19,965 bases of DNA, from contig NZ_CAMPHV010000068.1 of the NCBI RefSeq assembly GCF_946886105.1, forward strand, positions 1 through 19,965, read 5' to 3'. Shown one piece after another: positions 16,001-19,965 of the stretch. Below the pieces are notes generated by a model. The model saw nothing but the letters and a program-made list of their open reading frames with translations. It made no database searches and had not been told where the DNA came from. The position numbers and the translations under genes were made by a program. This stretch comes from an uncultured Pseudomonas sp. Its GTDB lineage: Bacteria > Pseudomonadota > Gammaproteobacteria > Pseudomonadales > Pseudomonadaceae. The number at the start of each line of letters is the position of its first letter. The stretch's first letter is position 1.

Positions 16001-18894
16001 TCGACCGCCAGGGACTTGAGATCCGGGCCAAGCGCCAACCATTCGACTTCGCGCTTGGCGCCCTTGCTTACATAGCTCAGCGAGTCGACGCTCTTGACCC
16101 CGACCAGCCAGGGCGCGGACGACACCATCAGGCTGCTCTGGGCGGCGACGTTGCGCCCGCCTTCGGCTTCGAACACCCGCGCCAGCAGATTGAGGCTGTA
16201 GGTGCTGGCGGCGAAACGTTGCAGGCGCAGATCGAGGATGGCTTCGCCGTTGTCGTCGGTGCTGCTCTCGGCCAGTTCCTCGCTGCTGCTGTCGTTCAGT
16301 GAGTTGTTGAGGCGGAAGCGATAGTCCTCATAACCGGCGAACGCGGCATAGGCCGGCGCCAGGATCATCTCGGCGGTAACGCGCCTGCCGGCTGCGGGAG
16401 CGCCGAACAGATGCAGGGCCTTGACCTTGGCTTCGACCTCGCCGGGGGCGATCCAGCCTTTGACCGGAGTCTTCGACAGCGTGGTGCTGACCTTCATGCG
16501 ATCCGGTTCGAAGTCGCGCACCTTGAACTCGCTGCTGCCCAGTTCGCTGCGCCGGCCCTGATCGTCGATCAGGCTGAGACTGGCGGTGTAGGTGCCGGCC
16601 GGCGCGGCCTCGCTGCTGTGAAAATCCACAGTCTCGAAGCCGCTGCTGGAGAGCTTCAGTTGCTGGCGGAGCACGCTTTGCCCGCGCGGGTCGCGCACGT
16701 CCAGCTCGACCGGCAAGCCGCTGAGTTGCCCGGCCCAGTTGGCGGCGCGGACGATCAGGCCGAGGTGCGCGGTTTCCCCCGGTCGATACAGGCCGCGATC
16801 ACTGAACAGATAGGCGCTGAGGCGATCCGGCACGCCGCCTTCGTATTGCCCGCCGATATCGAAGCGCGACAGGTCGAGGCGGTGCTGGTTACGCGCCACC
16901 GGCAGGAAGGATTGATCCTTGCCCAGGGTGACCACGTACATCAGCGGAGTCTTCTCCCTGCGCAGCTCGTCGAGCTTGGCGAAGTGCGCCTGGCCATTGG
17001 CATCGGTGTAACCGCTGGCGACCGCCAGGCCGTTGCGGCCGATGATCTGCACCTCGGCACCGGCTACCGCGCCGCCCTCGGACAACGACTGCACGAACAG
17101 GTCGTGGCTGCCGTCGCTGCTGCGCTTGGCGATGATGCCGAGGTCGGTGACCACGATAAAACGCAGGTCGGTGGGCGAGTTGTCGCTGGAGTAGTAGTCG
17201 AAGGTGTCGTCGTTGCGCGCCTCGGGCGTACTCAGCTTGACCACGAAAATGCCGCGGCGACCGCCTTCGGCGTTCAGGTAGGGTGCCAGGTCGACATGGT
17301 CGTAATGGGTTTTCGACGGATCTGTGGCGTCGATCGGCAACTCGATGTTCATGCGCTCGACCAGGCGATCGAAATAGCCGTTGGAAAACGCCGGGCGGGC
17401 GAAGCTGCCATGGTTCTGATCGACCAGATGATGCAACTGGTTGGGCAGCAGGCGGGCGATTTCCACATGGGCGCCGCTTACGCCGCGGGCGAGCAGGCCG
17501 AGTTGCTGCTCGCCATTGAGGCTGAGCAGGGCGCCGTCGGAAAGGAAGCTGAGGGCGCGCGGATATTGCGGCATCTGCAACACGCTGCGGGTCGGGTCTT
17601 TCGCCAGGTAGCCGCCCACCGCCTCGACCTGCGCCGCTACGCGCACATAGATGTAGCGATTGGGCTGCGCCTTGAACTTGAATGCATGCAGGCTGTTAAG
17701 CGGAGCGACGCTGGGGATATGAGTCAGCGGCAGGCGCTCGGCGCTGGCCAGCAGTTTTTCATCGACCGACTCCTCGCTCCAGTATTCGCCGCCACTAGCG
17801 TTGTGTTGCGGCAGCAGCCAGGCCTGCACCTTGCCCTTGATCGCGTCATCGTCGACTGCGCTGGAGCTGTTGAACATCAGCACCGGCTCGGGTTCGCCGC
17901 GGTCGTTATCGACGAACTGGATAGAGCTGCCGCTGAAGGTCAGGCGATAGCGCCCCGGCACCGTGGCCGAGGTATGCAGCTGCTGGGTCGTGGCGTTGCC
18001 ACCGACGCGTGCCTTGACGCCTTTGTCCACAGCCAGACTGACTGTGCTGCTTTCCAGCGGTGTGGCCAGGGGTGCGGAATGCACGTAGGCCGTCAGTTTG
18101 TCCTTGCTAAAGCTGATTTCCGGAGCGGTCGAGCTGTCCTTGTCGCGGTATTCCAGGCCGGAATCCAGGCTTACGCTTACGCGTTGATGGAAGCTGTCCT
18201 CATCGACCGGGTGGGAGAAGGTGAAAGTTGCGACCAGTTTTTTCAGGCTCGGGACCACCGGGTCCTGATACAACTCGCGCCTGGCCAGGTCGGCACTGAA
18301 GGCTTTGCTGTGGAATTCGAAGTCGTATTGCTTGAGCAGCACGCCATCGGCGAGCAACTGCTCTTTATCCATGATCACGCGATAGGTCTGGTCGATTGGC
18401 CAATCGTTGGCTGGGGTGAATACCAGGCGGCGATCGCTCGCCCAGTGCCAACTGCCCTGAAGTTCGGGCTCGATGGCGATGCCGCGCTCGACCTTCTGTT
18501 CGATGGCCTCTAGCGGCGCGGCGGATTCGGAAAAATTGATGCGCAGCGTATCGACGCTGATCGGCGAACTCTTATACCCGGTCAGTTCCGGCGCATGCAC
18601 CGAGTAGACCACCATATGTGGTACCGGCAGGTTCTTGTACCAATGCCAGGCGTAGGCGCCGATAGCACCGAGCAGTGCAAGGCCGGCCAGGGTCGCGGCG
18701 GTCTGCTTGGGCCGCGCGCGCAACCAGCGGCCGCCAGCACACAGGCCTTTCCAGAGTTTGTGCAACCAGAAGGGCGGTTGCCACTGACCGAACAGGGCAG
18801 TCAGTAACCAGCGAACCAGGCCGTAAAGAGCCAGAAACAAGAAGGAACAGACAGCAATAACACGGCGGTTGAACGCCTGGAGCGAAGCGAACAT
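13054..18894 (-). CDS. Large thioester-containing alpha-2-macroglobulin family protein (YfhM-type)
   Basis: A 1946-residue periplasmic protease trap, by family. The N-terminus has hydrophobic segments at about 11-36 and 65-83 and no lipobox. An N-terminal Ig-like region follows, then macroglobulin domains. The bait-like segment lies at about 1199-1265 (SQILDLLLPEF, then the basic FKRKRK at 1254-1259). The A2M domain starts at PVAYWSGLVDL and includes GPLVITPNVPAFVAPGD. The thioester motif is C1473-T-E-Q (14467-14478), inside the helical domain. The C-terminal receptor-binding-like domain is preceded by an acidic linker ASEDEEEGYSEEYGG. E. coli YfhM is about 1653 residues with its thioester cysteine near 1187, so the tail matches and the front is about 290 longer. 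The ATG at 18892-18894 is chosen because AGGG lies 6 bases upstream; ATGs at 18900 and 18921 are in frame. Confidence 0.9.
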   Translation of the reverse strand: MFASLQAFNRRVIAVCSFLFLALYGLVRWLLTALFGQWQPPFWLHKLWKGLCAGGRWLRARPKQTAATLAGLALLGAIGAYAWHWYKNLPVPHMVVYSVHAPELTGYKSSPISVDTLRINFSESAAPLEAIEQKVERGIAIEPELQGSWHWASDRRLVFTPANDWPIDQTYRVIMDKEQLLADGVLLKQYDFEFHSKAFSADLARRELYQDPVVPSLKKLVATFTFSHPVDEDSFHQRVSVSLDSGLEYRDKDSSTAPEISFSKDKLTAYVHSAPLATPLESSTVSLAVDKGVKARVGGNATTQQLHTSATVPGRYRLTFSGSSIQFVDNDRGEPEPVLMFNSSSAVDDDAIKGKVQAWLLPQHNASGGEYWSEESVDEKLLASAERLPLTHIPSVAPLNSLHAFKFKAQPNRYIYVRVAAQVEAVGGYLAKDPTRSVLQMPQYPRALSFLSDGALLSLNGEQQLGLLARGVSGAHVEIARLLPNQLHHLVDQNHGSFARPAFSNGYFDRLVERMNIELPIDATDPSKTHYDHVDLAPYLNAEGGRRGIFVVKLSTPEARNDDTFDYYSSDNSPTDLRFIVVTDLGIIAKRSSDGSHDLFVQSLSEGGAVAGAEVQIIGRNGLAVASGYTDANGQAHFAKLDELRREKTPLMYVVTLGKDQSFLPVARNQHRLDLSRFDIGGQYEGGVPDRLSAYLFSDRGLYRPGETAHLGLIVRAANWAGQLSGLPVELDVRDPRGQSVLRQQLKLSSSGFETVDFHSSEAAPAGTYTASLSLIDDQGRRSELGSSEFKVRDFEPDRMKVSTTLSKTPVKGWIAPGEVEAKVKALHLFGAPAAGRRVTAEMILAPAYAAFAGYEDYRFRLNNSLNDSSSEELAESSTDDNGEAILDLRLQRFAASTYSLNLLARVFEAEGGRNVAAQSSLMVSSAPWLVGVKSVDSLSYVSKGAKREVEWLALGPDLKSLAVEGLTTELVEQRYVSVLVKQSNGTYKYESRVKNITLESQPLNIAAAGSKQRLNTSEPGDFTLTLKAADGTPLNQVGYSVAGSGNASRSLERNAELQLRLDRDSYAQGDEVEISIRAPYTGAGLITIERDKVYSHQWFKADSTSSVQRIRLPSELEGNAYINVQFVRDGASPEVYMSPLSYGVAPLRIELDARRIPLQIEAPAHIQPGQTLQMSVRSDRPGRAVIYAVDEGILQVARYQAPDPLAQFFRKRALEVQTSQILDLLLPEFSLLLQAAAPGGDAEDLLGAHLNPFKRKRKPPVAYWSGLVDLAEGDNHFSYPVPDYFNGKLHLFAVAVDDQRIGVAEGASEVRGPLVITPNVPAFVAPGDVFTVSAGVFSNLEQDAKVQFSLETSSGLQVEAISQRELELAPRKEGVVEISLKALEALGSADMKFVATLADGRRVQIEETTSVRPLVERRVALSIGRFSSASGEVPITRELFPQLRDVRFSAGGSPLVWADGLQSYLAEYGYSCTEQLVSKAMPALVWGSSAKGVEAAALSAFSNAVRILRQRQNLSGGFGLWTATPDAAPFASLYASDFLIEAKERSYPVPGDLLVRANSYLSEVANGPSNGLSELRNRAYASYLLTRQGVVTSGALADIRERYETYYSKNWQQDIGAAYLAASYKLLKQDKQADKLFAAQQWRSLEKTWSSDGLYYDPLVHDAEHLRLLSKHFPGKLDKVPLTLLDSLGKRLSEQRYNSLSAALLLRALDSYGERAEAGLELKVSAWLGKQQGEQALTLSGKPPIVEVPMATKMLLLRKSGDAPAFFMLSETGYDRAAPNKVISDGLEIFHDYLDLEGQALKQVRVGDEFLVRLRMRAKQHDQVQQVAVVDLLPGGVEPVYNQPAPVSASEDEEEGYSEEYGGQPAWQPPIGESAMSDWAPDFADVRDDRVVLYGTLYRNASTFTYRVRATNAGTFGTPPAYAEGMYDTSMQARGKSGTLQIIKP

Positions 18895-18947
18895 AAGCAT
18901 CCCTGCAAAAAGTGCCGACACTCGGCGAATAAGGCTGCGTAATTATG

Positions 18948-18973
18948 CCCAACCGGCTATCCCGCCGGTTGGG
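18948..18973 (+). terminator. Terminator-like hairpin between the antiporter and macroglobulin genes
   Basis: A 10-base stem, cccaaccggc (18948-18957) with gccggttggg (18964-18973), has a 6-base loop. It is followed on the plus strand by GTTTTTC, the shape of an intrinsic terminator for plus-strand transcription. On the minus strand, where both flanking genes lie, the tail is only CATAATTA. It lies 54 bases after the antiporter stop and 54 bases before the macroglobulin start. Confidence 0.6.
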
Positions 18974-19026
18974 GTTTTTCTGTCGTTAATACAGGTTGAG
19001 CGTCAGATCACGCACTGTGATCGCCT

Positions 19027-19965
19027 CTACGTGCGGTGCTTATGCCAGGAGCGTCCAGCGATGACGATCAGGGTCACCGCGGTCAGCGGTAGCGCGTAGC
19101 CGATCAACGCATCGCCGAATACTTCGGCGAAGGGTCGGCCGGTGGAGGAGAGCACCAGGTAGGCGGTGTACGCCAGGTAGTAGGCGAGGAACAGCAGGCC
19201 CTCCCAGCGGTTGATCCGGTAGCCGGTAAAGAAGATCGGCAGGCAGGCCAGGGCGACTGCGATCATCACCGGGAAATCGAAGGCCAGGGCGTTGGCCGCC
19301 ACCGGGATGGCGCTCGGCGATACCAGCGAGGCCAGGCCCAGTACGCAGAGCAGGTTGAAGATGTTGCTGCCGACGATATTGCCCACGGCGATATCGCGCT
19401 CGCCCTTGATGGCCGCCATGATCGAGGTGGCCAGTTCCGGTAGCGAGGTGCCGATGGCGACCACGGTCAGGCCGATCACCAACTCCGACAGGCCAAGGGC
19501 GCGCGCCAGGCCGACCGCGCCTTCGACGAGAAAGTTGGAACCGGCTACCAGCAGCACCAGGCCGGCGACCAGCAAGCCAAAGTTGATCGCCGTGGCATGG
19601 GGTTTCGGTGTCTCGTCGAGGCCGAATTCCTTGGCGAATTCGTCGTCCGCTGGTGCGGTTTTGTCCTTGCGACTACTGACGATCAGAAACGCGGTGTAAC
19701 TGAGGACGCCGGCGAACAGCAGGGCGCCGTCGAGCCGGCTGAGGCTGCCATCCCAGGCGAGGGCGTAAACCACCAGGCTGGCGCCGATCATGATCGGCAC
19801 GTCCAGGCGGATCAGTTGGCGCGAGACGATCAGCGGTGCGACCAGGGCGGTCATGCCGAGAATCAGCAGCACGTTGGCGATATTGCTGCCGATCACGTTG
19901 CCGATCGCCAGGTCGCCGCTGTTGTTATAGGCGGCCTGCACACTGACCGCGGTTTCCGGCGCGCT
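19027..19965 (-). CDS. Calcium/sodium antiporter, CaCA family YrbG-like (N-terminus cut by window edge)
   Basis: An inner-membrane cation exchanger; 312 residues are visible and the start lies beyond the right edge. Both alpha repeats of the CaCA superfamily can be read: the first is SAPETAVS at the edge followed by GDLAIGNVIGSNIANVLLILG, the second is GTSLPELATSIMAAIKGERD followed by AVGNIVGSNIFNLLCVLG. A hydrophilic loop (SSRKDKTAPADDEFAKEFGLDE) separates the two halves. E. coli YrbG is about 325 residues, so only part of the first repeat and its preceding helix should be missing. By family it exchanges Ca2+ for Na+; the direction and the ion are inferred. It lies on the same strand as the macroglobulin gene but is separated from it by a hairpin, so they are probably separate transcripts. 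Confidence 0.9.
   Translation of the reverse strand, partial: SAPETAVSVQAAYNNSGDLAIGNVIGSNIANVLLILGMTALVAPLIVSRQLIRLDVPIMIGASLVVYALAWDGSLSRLDGALLFAGVLSYTAFLIVSSRKDKTAPADDEFAKEFGLDETPKPHATAINFGLLVAGLVLLVAGSNFLVEGAVGLARALGLSELVIGLTVVAIGTSLPELATSIMAAIKGERDIAVGNIVGSNIFNLLCVLGLASLVSPSAIPVAANALAFDFPVMIAVALACLPIFFTGYRINRWEGLLFLAYYLAYTAYLVLSSTGRPFAEVFGDALIGYALPLTAVTLIVIAGRSWHKHRT

Noticed and set aside
16411..18513. 700-codon plus-strand open frame opposite the macroglobulin gene
   Set aside because: Same artefact of codon bias: low-complexity composition, no ribosome site, and entirely within a well-supported gene.

Overview
The window reads as chromosomal DNA of a high-GC gammaproteobacterium, most likely a Pseudomonas. 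Supporting this are a RoxS/RoxR-type two-component pair next to a dpp operon (the neighbourhood I remember around PA4493-PA4506 in P. aeruginosa PAO1), a bacterial alpha-2-macroglobulin gene nearby, and several intergenic palindromic repeats of kinds common in pseudomonads. The assignment rests on recall and protein character; no search was run.

Left part (1-6436, minus strand): a complete dipeptide ABC importer operon, read right to left as dppA (periplasmic binding protein), dppB and dppC (permeases), dppD and dppF (ATPases; dppF runs off the left edge). A 326-base gap with a strong hairpin separates dppA from dppB. The dppB-dppC and dppC-dppD gaps carry three palindromic repeat elements. 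Upstream of dppA lie a possible sigma-54 (-24/-12) promoter and a short palindrome.

Middle (6437-9724): a secreted SIMPL-domain protein on the minus strand, then a 240-base MITE-like element with perfect 21-base inverted ends, then roxS-roxR on the plus strand. RoxS has the quinone-site motif and the cysteine about 39 residues after the phosphorylated histidine that mark the redox-sensing RegB/PrrB/RoxS family. RoxR is the small receiver plus Fis-type HTH partner. Short palindromic repeats follow roxR.

Right part (9725-19965): an AEC-family permease (plus strand) ends 4 bases from the end of the convergent pbpC. pbpC (penicillin-binding protein 1C) is downstream of a giant 1946-residue alpha-2-macroglobulin homologue on the minus strand. 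That protein has a CTEQ thioester motif and a basic bait-like segment, so the two form the known defence pair: a periplasmic protease trap and a cell-wall repair synthase. Unlike E. coli YfhM, this macroglobulin has hydrophobic N-terminal segments instead of a lipobox and is about 290 residues longer before the thioester. The right edge holds most of a CaCA-family Na+/Ca2+ antiporter on the minus strand.

I found no rRNA, tRNA, CRISPR array, phage gene or transposase gene. Nothing here is clearly a wholly new system. The most unusual items are the form of the macroglobulin, its position beside roxSR, and the non-coding elements.
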